A stretch of 64,000 nucleotides of DNA from Juglans regia (Eukaryota; Streptophyta; Magnoliopsida; Fagales; Juglandaceae), in contig NC_049907.1 of assembly GCF_001411555.2 (NCBI RefSeq), forward strand, positions 34,369,866-34,433,865, read 5' to 3'. Each line of letters begins with the position of its first letter. Position 1 is the first letter of the stretch. The notes beneath the pieces are model-generated. The model had not been told where the DNA came from. It was given only the letters and a program-made list of their open reading frames with translations, and did not search any database. Below, in pieces: positions 9,560 to 20,736 of the stretch. The translations under genes were made by a program, and so were the position numbers.

Positions 9560-11898
9560 AGTTCGGCTCTGGGTAAAACCACATGTCCCATAGTTGCAGT
9601 ACCAGAAAGTTTTAAAAGTTATGATTTGAAAATTATTTAATTTAAAGTTTGTGGTTTTATTGGTTTTATTTAGTTATTGTATATTACTTGTTTGTTTATT
9701 TATTTTATTGATTTATTTATGTTATGTTATTTTATTGTTTTAATCATTTTATTGTGAGCTACTTCATTGGTTTTATGCATTTTGTCGTATGCTATTTTAT
9801 GTATGAAATTTTATTTGTTATGATTTGATTTTGTTTTGTTTTGTTTTGTTCGGAATTGAAAAGCGGGTTAAGGATTACGCTATGACAGGAAGATAGTATG
9901 ACTGAGAAGGCCATTCTTAGGCTTGAATATTTGATGTAGTAGGCTTGAACTCTTGGTGATTGGTTTGTTTTAATATCGAGGCTCGAACATCATGGTCAGG
10001 GTGAACTTTTTGGAGTAGGAATTCGAATTGCTGTTAAGGAGGGGAATAATTTTAAATTGCTTAGGATAATTAAGGTCTTAGGTTCTGTAGGATTTATGTA
10101 ATGAGTTTTTGGGGTAGGAGGTTGTAAGTTCAACAAATTTCAAGGTTAGATTTATGATAAGTTCATCTGAGGTTTGAGGCTTCATAGTTTTTAGGAAATA
10201 AGTTATGAGATTTAAGGTAGTAGGTTCAACAAGCAATTAAAGGATTACTTAGATTAGAAGTTTTCGATCTTGCCGACCTTGATAAGCAATTTGATAACAT
10301 TTGGGGTTTTAGAATTTACAAGTTTTATAGGGTGAATGTTTTAGATTTGAGGTCATCGATTTTAAGGATTTCGGAAAATGATTTTATTTTGTTTAAGGTT
10401 TTAGAATTACAAAGTTGAAGGACTGAATTAAAATAGGATTGATGAGAGTTGAGTTACTGATATGAGAATTTTTTTTTAGGATAATTTCTTTGGAGACTGA
10501 AGGGAATTATCTAGTTCGTGTATTTTCTGAGGATTGAGGATGTTGATCTAATTCGAAAGATTATTGCTTTTAGCTCGATGTTTCAGTGATAGGTTGAGGA
10601 TTTAATCTGTATCAATTTTAAGGATAAGAGATGGTGCAGATTTAGGAAATGATTCTTGTTGATTTCGAGGATATAGGTCTAGTGATGGAAATGGTAATGA
10701 TGATCATCTGCACGTTTGGAGGATTATTGGTTTTGGCTAAGGGTGCGTGACATTGATGTATAGTAGTGGTGAGTGGTTATGGATTTCGGAGAGTATAAGT
10801 CCTAGTCTCATTTTGGTTTGGAGGAAGAGACTTTGGTAGGTGTTGAAGAGGAGTCGACACAATAGTGGTAATTTAAGAGACCTTGGCTTGGAGTTTTTGG
10901 TGAGTTGATCGAAGTGTGCAGTTGAAGTGGGTTACTCAATGAAGCATGGTTGGGAATAGTTATTGTGATTATCTTCAGGAATTAATTGTGACTTGAGTTC
11001 ACCTAGGAATTTAAATTTTTGAGGTTATACTTTCTTTTGGAAATTGAGCATCCACTTGGTTGAATTAAGGACATTGTTATTTAACTGGAAGAGAGATTGT
11101 TGGGACATCATGTATGGTGTATGATAAGATCTTCGAAGTTGAACCTTAGGTATCAACAGTGGATAAGATGATCAAGTATGCGGTTAATTAAGCATTAGGA
11201 TCCTTGGGTGCTTTGCAATGACTTTTGGTGGATTGAAGATTTGAGCAGTATGGTTTGCCTTGAGGTTTAATAGTGATGTACTATTGAAGGAACTAGCTGT
11301 GTTAATGCTAGCTTGTAGGAGTAGAGATAAGTGGGTGAGTTACCAAGAAGGTTTTGATGATGTTTTGGTGTAGTCTATGGTGGTTCGTAGATGAGGTGGA
11401 TGTATTTTGGGTTGAGATTGCTTATTTTCAAATTGGGAAGCTGAGGTTGTTTGAGTTTGGGTTTCTGTCAATGATCATGGATGTATTTTATGGTATTGAT
11501 TTTGATTAAGGTTGCGAGAGTTAATTGAGGAATTTGAGTTATAATTCGTGGTTTTTGGAAAGGGAGTATTTTTCTACCAAGATGTGATAAGAGTTTTTGG
11601 TCAATAGGAATGGAGCCACCTTGTACTTGATGGTGTTAGTTTCATGAGGACATAAGTTTTATGCATGTGGCGAATATATGAGTGCGCAACAGAAGCGTGG
11701 TATTTTTGGTTGTAGTCAGGAGTTCAGATTGTGCTGATTTTGGGGAATTAGTGGTGACTTGAATTTTGACAAGATACTTGTAATTGAAGTTTAATAATTT
11801 AGTTGTGCAATTTGTTATTGATGGTTAGCTTTGGAAGTGGCTATTAGGTTACCAAAAGTAGAATTCAATGGAGGTTTAGAAGTTGTAGCATAGGTGTT
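9560..11898 (+). other. Non-coding, C-poor insert in place of gag-protease-RT
   Basis: About 2.3 kb without a reading frame worth calling and without any gag, protease or RT motif I can recognise on either strand. The plus strand is visibly rich in G and T and poor in C (sample 60-base lines at 10381 and 11401 hold only 2-3 C). The coding block that follows is not like this. RNase H homology starts abruptly at about 11899. The origin of this insert is unknown. Confidence 0.75.
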
Positions 11899-13495
11899 GA
11901 TTTGGAGTTGGCGGCAATAGTTTTTGCTCTTAAGATTTGGCGGCATTATCTGTATGGTGAAGCCTGTGAAGTTTTTACTGATCACAAGAGCTTAAAGCAT
12001 CTGTTTACTCAGAAGAATCTCAATATGAGACAGAGACGGTGGTTAGAGTTGATTAGCGACTATCAATGTGAGATCGAGTATCATCCAGGAAAGGCGAATT
12101 TAGTCGCTGATGCTTTGAGTAGGAAATCTCAACAAGTGGATGAAGCAGAGTCATCGGATTTGGACTCTCTCCTTTGTGGAATGAGGAGACTTCTTATCGA
12201 GAGTTCACAGCAAGAGGAATTGTTATCGTCAGTCTTGGATGTCCGAGTAGTGGATTTTGAAGAATTGAAGACTCTTCAAAGAAGGGATCCTACATTGTTA
12301 GCTATCAGGAAAAGAGTCAGGAAGTCTAGAGGACCCTTGAATTACAGCTTGGATAAGGATGGTATTCTTCGGTTTCGGGATCGTAGAGTGATTCCCCGAG
12401 ATTCTGAATTTAAAGAGTGGATTTTGGCAGAAGCCCATGCGGCTCCTTATTCAGTTCATCCAGGAAGCACGAAGATGTATCGAGATTTAAAGAGGAATTT
12501 CTGGTGGGAAGGAATGAAGTTGGACATCGCTTTGTTTATTGAGAAATGTGACACGTGTCGTCGAGTAAAGGCTGAGCATCAAAGACCTGCTGGTAGACTT
12601 CAACCTCTCCCTATTCCTGAGTGGAAGTGGGATGATATTTCTATGGATTTTGTTGTGGGTTTACCGAGGACTCCTAGTGGGAAGAACTCAATTTGGATGA
12701 TTGTTGATCGGTTGACCAAGAGTGCCCATTTCTTGCCTGTTATTAATACTGACTCTTTGGGTAAGTTGACTCGATTATATGTCAAGGAGATAGTGCGTTT
12801 GCATGGAGTACCCAAGAGTATCGTGTCAGATCGGGACCCGCGGTTTACGTCCCATTTTTGGAAGAGCTTGCAGGCAGCTTTAGGCACTAAGTTGAAGTTT
12901 AGTTCTGCGTATCACCCTCAAACAGACGGTCAATCAGAGCGTACTATTCAGACTCTGGAGGATATGTTGCGGTCTTGTGTCACAGAATTTCAAGGAAGTT
13001 GGGAGAATCATCTACCGCTTATTGAATTCTCTTATAATAACAGTTTTCATTCCTCCATTCAGATGGCCCCGTATGAAGCTTTGTATGGAAGGAAGTGTAG
13101 ATCGCCCTTGTGTTGGGATGAAGTCGGCGAGAGCAAATTGTTTGGGCCTGAGATAATTCAAGAAATGAAGGATCAAGTTCAGTTTATAAGGACTAAAATG
13201 GCGGAAGAGCAAAGTCGCCAGAAGAGTTACACAGATATAAGCAGAAGAGACTTATCATTTGAAGTAAGTGATTGGGTTTATCTTAAAGTCTCTCTTATGA
13301 AAGGCTTTAAGCGCTTTGGTAAGAAATGAAAGTTTAGTCCAAGATATGTTGGCCATTTTCAGATCGTAGAGAAGGTTGGGCTTGTTGCTTATAGAGTGGC
13401 CTTGCTGGACTATTTTGACGGTATGTTCTAAGTATGCTCTCGGTTGAATCTTGTTCCTGTCTTAGTTTAATGTTTGACCTTGCTAATTTCGAGGA
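11899..13495 (+). pseudogene. RNase H-integrase fragment of Ty3/gypsy pol
   Basis: An open frame of about 475 codons (to the TGA at 13327-13329) starts in mid RNase H with [12 protein letters not shown], not at a natural N terminus. Order: RNase H ([19 protein letters not shown], residues 1-75), the HHCC integrase zinc finger (H-x-H near HAAPYSVH, then CDTCRR), and the integrase core with DFVVGLPRT, a VSDRDPRF segment and [13 protein letters not shown]. The three acidic DDE positions therefore look present. A stop replaces a Gly-type codon after RFGKK. The frame then continues in phase for about 34 codons (SPRYVGHFQIVEKVG) toward where a chromodomain would be, then ends. Without gag and RT it cannot be autonomous; a truncated RNase H/integrase could still be transcribed. 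Confidence 0.9.
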
Positions 13496-13508
13496 CGAAA
13501 TTTTTTTT

Positions 13509-13520
13509 AAGGGGGGAGGA
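13509..13520 (+). promoter_or_regulatory. Polypurine tract
   Basis: AAGGGGGGAGGA directly abuts the 3' LTR, preceded by GAGGACGAAATT and a T run. It is the expected plus-strand primer of a Tekay/Del-type gypsy element. Confidence 0.9.
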
Positions 13521-15734
13521 TGTAACACCCCGTATTTTAGTGTAATTTTTACTGAAGGATTTTTATTATTTATTCAAAAATTTATTCTCTTATTTTAAAA
13601 TTGGTTGGATTTTTAGTGAGTTATTTCTATGATTTTAATTTGGTGAAAATTATTTTTATGTGCTTTCTTAATATTTATTTATTGTTATGTATTTAAATTG
13701 CTTTTAATATTTAAATTAATTACTGGGTGATTTAATTATTTCAAATTGACTTTACTATTACATTTAAATTATTTTATTTAATTTGTGGTTTTAAAATCGT
13801 TTCCGTTGGATCATTTTCGTGACCCAAGTTATGAGGATTGGACCTCATTTCTTTTCCCCTATTTTTCTTTTCCTCCTTTTCTTTTCTTTCTTTTCTTTTT
13901 CTTCTCCCAGTATTTTCCTTTCCCGCGCGCGAAGCCCAGCCCCCTCCCTCTCTCTTCCGTCCGTTTCTTTCTCTTCCACCCAGCGCCGCCGTGCGCCTCC
14001 CGTGACCAACACCGCCCCTTCCGTTCCCCTCCCCATCGGCCGGCGACCCTTCCCCGTGAATCTCAGCCCCTATCTCGCCGCCATTAGCCTCCACGCGCAA
14101 CACCCTGCCGCGGCTTCATTTCCTTCGCGCGCCGCCGTCGCGCCACCATTGGCCACCATCTTCCTACCACTTCATCCCCGACCTCTTGGCAACCCAATGG
14201 ACCCAACCCCGGCTCCGATCCATCACCGGTGAAGCACAACCAAGTCCATCTCCGATTTCGGCATTTTTGGCCTTAAACCACCATTTGCGCCGTCATCCAC
14301 GGCAAACCACCACCACCATTGGCTTCACCGACCTCTCTAGGCCCTACCCTATCATTTTGGGGTCTTCGTTTGTCTCCGTTGAAAAGTGGGTATTTGTGAC
14401 CCACGGCCACAGTGTATTTTACACTGTGGTGTTGCTCAGACGTCGCCTTTTTCAGCTTCGTGATCCTCCGGAAATTATCATATAGCGCTGTAAGTATTTC
14501 TCCAAAGAATTCTCATGAATTTTATGTATTTTTGCACTAACGCATTTCACTGTATTTTTTGGCATGCCGGACTGAGTCCGAGGAGTACGGGGGTCGGATG
14601 GATTTATGATTGGAGTTGTTTGGGTTGGTTTGATTGGATTGGTTATTGGTTATTGAGGAATGTGGATTTGTGTTGGTACATGTGCATATCATTATTTCAT
14701 GCATGATCATGTTTGTAAAGGAAAACTGGGTTTTCGTGTATTGCATTCATGTTCATGTGTTTATGAAAACTGGGTTTTCATGTGAGAATGGAATTTGGGT
14801 GCGTGCGTATCACGACCCCAAGCCGAGATGGGGCATTATCTCGGTGGAGCTCCTCTGGTTACTCGGGAGCGGAATAAACTGAGTAACGTCCCCTGGATTG
14901 TCGCTGGGCGACAATGGGATCGGACGAGAGATTCGTGCCGACTCCGTGGTCCTTCTGCTGGCGGGGACTAGAGGATGTCTGGCCATGTACGCGCTGGGCG
15001 CGGAACTGGGCATCGCTCGTTGCGTAGTGGGTGCTCGGCCATGTACGCGCTGGGCGCGGAACTGGGCATCGCTACGAAGCCAGGACGTGCGGATGGTCCC
15101 TAGGGGAGGCCATGGTGCATAGGGTATTGACGGATTAAATGGACTATTTTCTGGGAAAATAGCGTGAGTTGGATTTTGTGTAAATCATTTTCTGGGAAAA
15201 TGTTTTACGGATTATTTTTGGGCCAAATGGGATTTTGGCGTGTGTTGGAAAATTATCATTTTCGGGGAAAATGATATTTTGAGGAAAATGCATATTTCTT
15301 CATATGCATGCATGTTGGTGGTATTAATGCATTTTATATTCCTGAGTATATTTTTGGGTTATACTTACCTGCGGTACCATTTTGTGGTAACGCAGATTTT
15401 GATGCAGATGAGGAGGAGGAGGGCGAGCCTGAGGAGACGGCTCCGCCCGAGGAGTGATCTGGGATCACTGGTTATTGTTATCTTATTTTACCCTTTGTAT
15501 TTTTGGGACATGTGTTAACTTTATTTTGGATGACTGTATAACTGCTTTTAAAACTTTACTGATGTTTACTTGTATTTAAATTCTGGTACATAGTTGACTA
15601 ATCCGATGCGTTGTTGTTGTACACCGTTGCATGTACACACACTTGGCACTTTCGTTGGGATGTGTGACCGTGTTGTCATCATCCCGGCGTCTCGATTCTC
15701 GTGTTTTCCTTACATGGGGGTCGGGGGCGCCACA
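13521..15734 (+). repeat. 3' LTR of the Tekay-like element
   Basis: 2214 bp, same ends and internal features as the 5' LTR (hairpins at 14407-14429, 15144-15162 and onward). Differences from the 5' LTR cluster in patches, around 14470-14565 and 15295-15350, rather than being spread evenly. Confidence 0.95.
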
Positions 15735-15739
15735 CTTAT

Positions 15740-15884
15740 GAATAAAAGTACACAAGTATGTAGAGCCCATGCATAGGTGAAGTGGGTTGAGTTTATTTCA
15801 TTTAGAAAGTACGTAATAAGAACAACGCTTATAAAATGAGATTTTCAAACTCTAAGCCTATTTAAAGATGTAAATCTATCTTCT
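15740..15884. other. Short spacer between gypsy element and LINE
   Basis: About 145 bp of AT-rich sequence with no recognisable feature. It is the original right flank of the Tekay-like insertion. Confidence 0.4.
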
Positions 15885-17920
15885 TCTATTTTTTTTATAA
15901 GAAAACTTCATTAAAAGAGATTACAGACTTTTGACAAGTCATAGGTCTTGAGAAAGAAAATCAGGAATACTATCCTACCACATTTCAATACAGTCCACAT
16001 TTTTTGCATTTCTAGCTAACTTATGTGCAGCCATATTACCCTCCATGTGCACATACGCAAAATCACATGCAACAAAACAGAATGAAAGAGCTTTTATTTC
16101 TCTGTATAATAGCCCAAGTAGTGATCCCTCCATGTTGTTTTGCTTTAAAGCCTCCACCAGCAACAATCAATTAGATTCCACTAAAAGCTTTGAGATTCCC
16201 ATACTCACGCATAACTGAAGGCCTCTGAATATAGCAGTTAACTCAATTGCTTCAGCTTCCTCCACCTCATTCTCAGCCTTGCTAGCTGCCATAAACACAT
16301 TGTCTTGATCTTCCCTCAAAATTGCACCCAAACCAGATTTATTTTGATCATCAAAAATGGAACCATCGACATTCAGCTTTAGCACATCTACTGGAGGGGG
16401 CTTCCACCGATAGTGGTTCTTCATCTAAACATTTGATTTTAATCTGACCTCTTTAAAATTTCTGATCAACGCAACAACATTTTCTGCAACTATCTTTGGA
16501 TTCAACAGCAACTGGTCATATACCATCTTGTTTCTTCTATACCAAAAACTCCTTGTCAAACAAAAAAACAGTGGCAACTTCTCCTTTAATACACCCTCGC
16601 AAAACTTCAAAGCAACCTCATGAAAAATCATTCTAACATCTGTCACAAATTTGGCAGCAGCTCTTTCCAAACAACCTGAAGACAAACACAGCTTATCAAA
16701 GCATGATGAGTATCCTCTACCTCAAACCCATAGAAATAGCACTTCCTTTCAATTAAAACATGTCTTCTTAACAAATTCTCTGCTGTAGGAAGCCCCTCTC
16801 TACACGCACGCCAAGCAAAGATTTTTATCTTACTTGGTACCTTCATCTTCCATTGTTGTTTCCAAAAAACCTGAAGTGTCCCAGCCGTAGATGATTCTGC
16901 AATACCAGAACCCATTCTTGCCTTTATAAATCTGTAACAACTCCTTACGCTAAAGGATCCACTTCTCTCATGTGCCCAAACTCTGCTATCCATTGTAACT
17001 CCTGTAGAAATCACAACTTTAAGAATGTCAGCCACACTTGGATTGAAGAGAGCTCTAAGCTTATTTACATTCCACTTTCTTGTATCGTTATCAATAAGTG
17101 TAGCCACCACCTCTTCTTGTGTATTCTCTGGTCTAGACACCCCTTCTGAAACAAGCTCAGTGTGCCCTGGTATCCACTGATCACTCCAAATTCTTACCCC
17201 TCTTCCATCTCCAATTCTCCATCTACAACCTGCAAACATCCATTTTTTTGCTTCACATATACCTCTCCAAGTGTAAGATGGAATATTTCCCAAGCCAGCT
17301 TGCTGAAAAATAGAATGTGGAAAATATCTAGCTTTTAACAATCTGAAAATCAGAGAATTTTCCTCATTCATCAACCTCCATCCTTGTTTAGCCAATAGAG
17401 CCAAATTAAAGACCCTAAGATCTTTAAACCCCATCCCTCCACATGACTTCATCTGACACATTTTTTACCAGCTGAACCAATGAATTTTCCTCTCGTCTCC
17501 CCTTTGTCCCCACCAAAACTTTGACATAAGACTCTCTAACTCAGAATAAAGACTTGTTGGCAATAGAAAATAACTCATCGAATAAGTTGGAATAGAAAGT
17601 GCCACTGCTTTTAGTAGCACTTCCTTCCATCATTGTGATAGCAGTTTCTCTTTCCAACATTGGAGCTTTTGCCAAACTTTTTGTTTTATGGAATGAAAAG
17701 CTTGATTTCTTGACCTACCCACAATGGGTGGGAGGCCTAGATACTTTTTCTACTGTTGTATTTCACTATTCCCCCATAGCCATCCTATCTCTTCTCTAGC
17801 CTCCCTACTTACATTTCCACTAAATACCATGGCTGTTTTTTCCTTATTTATTTTTTGACTAGACACTGCTTCATATCTCTCTAGAACTTCTTGCACCCTT
17901 CTGTTCTCCCCTATCTCAGC
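15885..17920 (-). pseudogene. Decayed LINE 3' half: RT C-terminus, zf-RVT, RNase H
   Basis: Read on the minus strand. From about 17915 there is RT C-terminal sequence (KINKEKTAMVFSG, YLGLP, FWWGQRGDERKIHW), then GGMGFKDLRVFN, a zf-RVT-like segment, and an RNase H-like domain (LKLNVDGS, EAEAIELTA, AAHKLARNA). The reading frame shifts between about 16640 and 16685 and carries in-frame stops at 16425-16427 and 16167-16169. The latter sits where the second catalytic Asp of RNase H would be, and that Asp reads as Asn. The 3' end is an A-rich tail (T run near 15890-15898 on the plus strand). On its 5' side the element is cut exactly where an LTR begins at 17921. Confidence 0.85.
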
Positions 17921-18753
17921 TGATGGGAACCAAGATGAGCCTAGTCTTAAAGATCATTTGCAACTTCCAGATGAGCCAAGAAGATCAAAGAGACAATGCA
18001 AGGATTGATGCAGTCCACCTGAGATAAGTTTAGCAAGAGGCCAACATTCAAGATGGGGCTTGAAGGATGAGGATCCTGTTTTAATTCATTTGATCAGCTA
18101 CGGAAGAAGGCAACGACAAGACTTAAAGGCTTTGGGCTCTTGAAGGGTTTCAACTTATTTAATTCATTTAAATAACTTATTTTATTAGTTTAGAATAATT
18201 GAGTTTATTATGGGAAGCACTTAAAGGGGCCTATGCAAGGGCATGTTGGGAAAGTATTATTTTATTGAACTAGGGTTAGGGTTACTGTAGCCGAGTACTG
18301 TAGCACGGCACTGTAGCCGCGGCACTGTTCATCCAGGGGCACTTTTGGAAGACTGTTCATCCAGGGGCACTTTTGGAAGATGGGGGGTTTATTTTGGCTA
18401 GGGTTTCATTAGGTTTTCCTTTAAATATTCTATGTAGCCTCATTCTAATCAGATTATGAAGTTTATGAAATTTGATGAATTTATTCATTGTGAGTTGAGT
18501 TTTACTCCTCTTGTTCTTAATTGAACTTTTGAACTTATCAAAGGTAAATCACAACCTTTGTGGCGTTCTTCCTTTGTAATCTGGGTTCTTAAGACGGGTT
18601 TTTCAACGGGTCTAGATTTTAATATAATCTAGGTTCTTGAAACGAGTTCTCATCGGGTTTAGATTCTCCATCCTTGACTTGATTTTGGCTTTCTTGGGAA
18701 GTTTTCAAATTGACTGTGGGTTCAAGGGATTTCATTCCCGCGGGTTCATATCA
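17921..18753 (+). repeat. LTR A (plus), 5' LTR of the fusion-ORF gypsy family
   Basis: 833 bp, begins TGATGGGAACC and ends GGGTTCATATCA. It is homologous to LTR D (27811-28618) and to the inverted LTRs B and C. It uniquely carries a 28-bp tandem duplication (18324-18351 and 18352-18379). Three ACTGTAGC-type motifs lie near 18285-18325. The first ~80 bp encode the C terminus of the element's pol-derived ORF when used as a 3' LTR. Confidence 0.9.
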
Positions 18754-18755
18754 TT

Positions 18756-18768
18756 TGGTATTCAGAGC
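18756..18768 (+). promoter_or_regulatory. Variant primer binding site with one extra T
   Basis: TGGTATTCAGAGC follows the LTR by two bases. Compared with the usual TGGTATCAGAGC it has one inserted T after TGGTAT. Element B carries the identical variant on the minus strand, so it is a family trait and not a sequencing slip. Confidence 0.8.
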
Positions 18769-19085
18769 AAGGTTTCCAATCAGGTCTGATTCTATCTTTT
18801 AATTCTAGCATCCTTGAATTTAATTCTAGGGTTTCATTGTTCTAGAGTTGCTAAAAAAAAAAAAAAAATAGAAACAAAAAGTAGGCTGCCAAAATTCTTA
18901 GGGTTTTGGGTTTGGCTGAAATTTGCATCACCTAGGGTTTCAAAATTCTAGGGTTTCCTGCATCTCTAAGTTTGTCAATTGCTTGGAGTGTCGTTCCATT
19001 GATTCTCTTCTACTTCATTGTCCATGCTTGTGTGTTTGAATTCAATTGGTTGGTTTTCACAATGACTATTGCTGTTTGTGGATGA

Positions 19086-19225
19086 ATTAGAGAAAAGAAA
19101 AGAAAGGAAAAGAAAAGAAAAGAAAAGGAAAGGAAAAGGAAAGAAAAGAAAATTCGAAAAAAAAAAAAAACAAAATTCGAAAAAAAAAAACGAAAAAAAA
19201 AAGAAGGGGATGAAGAAAAGAGAAG
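19086..19225 (+). repeat. Long purine tract in the leader of element A
   Basis: About 140 bases almost entirely A and G (AAAGAAAAGG units, then A-runs interrupted by TTCG), between the PBS and the gag start. Element B has the same tract on the minus strand at about 24507-24643. Any role as an accessory polypurine tract is speculative. Confidence 0.8.
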
Positions 19226-19642
19226 GTAGCATATTCAAAGTTGTACATAGTTACAACAAAGAGAAAGAAAGAAATTTGTTGATTAAACCTTATGATCAAA
19301 GGGGCTGCTGCATACATCACTCAAGTTGGTATATTGTCTTATTGTTAGTCTTTCATTCGTATAACTTCATTGATTCTCGTGTCATTTTTATTCCTTCATG
19401 TTTCTCTTGTTCTTGTTTCCTGGATCTAATTACTAGGGATAATACAAGGTTGTATTGTCTTGATTTAGTTCAACTAGTTCTTAATGAACTTGAGTGGGAA
19501 AACTCTTGAGGTAAAAGGCAAGAGAGTGTGAGATTATTATCGAGTAAAAAGCCAATTCAGAGTTACACACGAGTGGAGTGTCATTATTTGAGTGTAAACA
19601 CGTAAGGGAGTGTGTGAGGTTTTTCACTAGCACATTCTTTTT

Positions 19643-20721
19643 GTGCAGCACATTATGATGTCTCATAGGAGTGACTCATCACCAAAGGAGATGGTAGATA
19701 ACACATCCTTTGTGTTGCAAGTCATGCAACAACAGTTTGAGAAGTTGAACTTAGTGTTGGGTGAAGTGAGGGATAGGATGGATCATCAAGATGTGGTAAT
19801 TAGAAATCTTCATGGCAGGAGAGATAGGAGGCGTCCCGAGTTTAGTGTTGAAAATGGGTATGAGAATGAAGAGTATGGTGATTCTCTTGTTACAAGGCAT
19901 GCACTCAATACAGAAATTAAGATGGATGATATAGAGCAGAAGAGTGAGAATATTTTTCATACTAGATGCCACATTAACAACAAGGTATGTAGTATGATCA
20001 TTGATTTGAGGAGTTGTATTAATTTGGCTAGCACTACTTTAGTTGAGAAATTGAATTTACGTATCTTGAAACACCCTAGACCATACATGTTGCACTGGTT
20101 GAGTGATTGTGGAGAGGTTAGGATAAATAAGCAAGTGCTAGTTTCTTTTTCAATTGGAAAATACCAAGACATGGTGCTTTGTGATGTAGTGCCTATGCAT
20201 GCTAGTCATATTTTGTTAGGAAAGCCATGGCAGTATGATAGGAAGGTGATCCATGATGGGTTAAGGAACATGTACAGTTTTGAAAAAGATGGAAAAACAA
20301 TCAAACTTGCTCCTTTAACTCCAAAACAGGTCCATGGGGATCAATTGAAGCTGAAATGTAAGGTTGCTCAAAACAGAAAGAGTGAAAATGAGAGTGATAA
20401 AAAAGGAAAGAGTAAAAGTGAGAGTGATCAAAAAAGAAAAAGTGAAAAGGAGATTGAGCAAACAAGGAAGAGTGAAAGTGAGAATGAGCTGAAAAGCAAG
20501 AAGGTGAAGTGAAAGTGAAAGTGAGATTGAGCTAAAAAGCAAGAGTGAATGTGAGATTGAGAAGAAAAGAAATAGTGAGACCGAAATGGAGAAAGGGAGA
20601 AAAATGAGAGAGAAAAAAGAAGAGGGTGAGACTAAGACATCAAGCAAAAGAGAGAATGAGTTGAAAAATAATTATGAGGTCGAGAGTACAAAAAAAGATG
20701 AAGAAAAAGAGAGTGACAGAA
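19643..20721 (+). pseudogene. Element A gag N-terminus fused to protease, then charged linker
   Basis: A 289-codon frame (19643-20512) begins with the gag N terminus shared with element B (MQH..MSHRS, LNLVLGEVRD). At about residue 80 (EEYGD) it jumps over the gag core and zinc knuckle. It resumes in the region just before protease (HALNTEIKMDDIEQ, ENIFHTRC, NNKVCSMIID). The active-site triplet expected as D-S/G-G reads DLR, so the protease is probably dead, although downstream protease sequence (HILLGKPWQYDRK) is well kept. A Lys/Glu/Ser-rich linker follows. A small deletion near 20505 shifts the frame and ends the ORF; homology with element D continues to 20721, where a junction interrupts it. 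Confidence 0.85.
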
Positions 20722-20736
20722 GTTGATAACTCACCC
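20722..20736. other. 15-bp filler at the A/B junction
   Basis: GTTGATAACTCACCC lies between the last base shared with element D and the first base of inverted LTR B. It matches neither element at this place. Filler of this size is typical of end-joining repair or of target sequence at an insertion. Confidence 0.6.

Larger units (their letters stand above)
7327..15739 (+). mobile_element. Ty3/gypsy LTR retrotransposon, Tekay/Del-like, with gag-PR-RT missing
   Basis: The element is bounded by a direct repeat CTTAT at 7327-7331 and 15735-15739, the 5-bp target site duplication. Two LTRs of 2214 bp both start TGTAACACCC and end GCGCCACA. The 5' LTR is followed by a tRNA-iMet-type PBS, the 3' LTR is preceded by a purine-rich PPT. 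The ~4.0-kb internal region contains only RNase H and integrase; gag, protease and RT are not detectable. It is a structurally complete but non-autonomous insertion. The LTRs differ at roughly 25-30 positions by eye (about 1%), so insertion is recent. The clade call rests on integrase style, LTR length and the GAGGACGAAA...PPT context. Confidence 0.92.

Noticed and set aside
9560..11898. Searching the Tekay insert for decayed gag, protease or RT
   Set aside because: I tried the plus-strand frames around typical motif positions and found none. The C-poor composition also argues against simple decay of coding sequence, so it is reported as unexplained.
19087..19320. Frames of nearly pure F/L/S or K/E around the purine tracts, also 24385-24663
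   Set aside because: Direct translation of simple A/G repeats, not coding.
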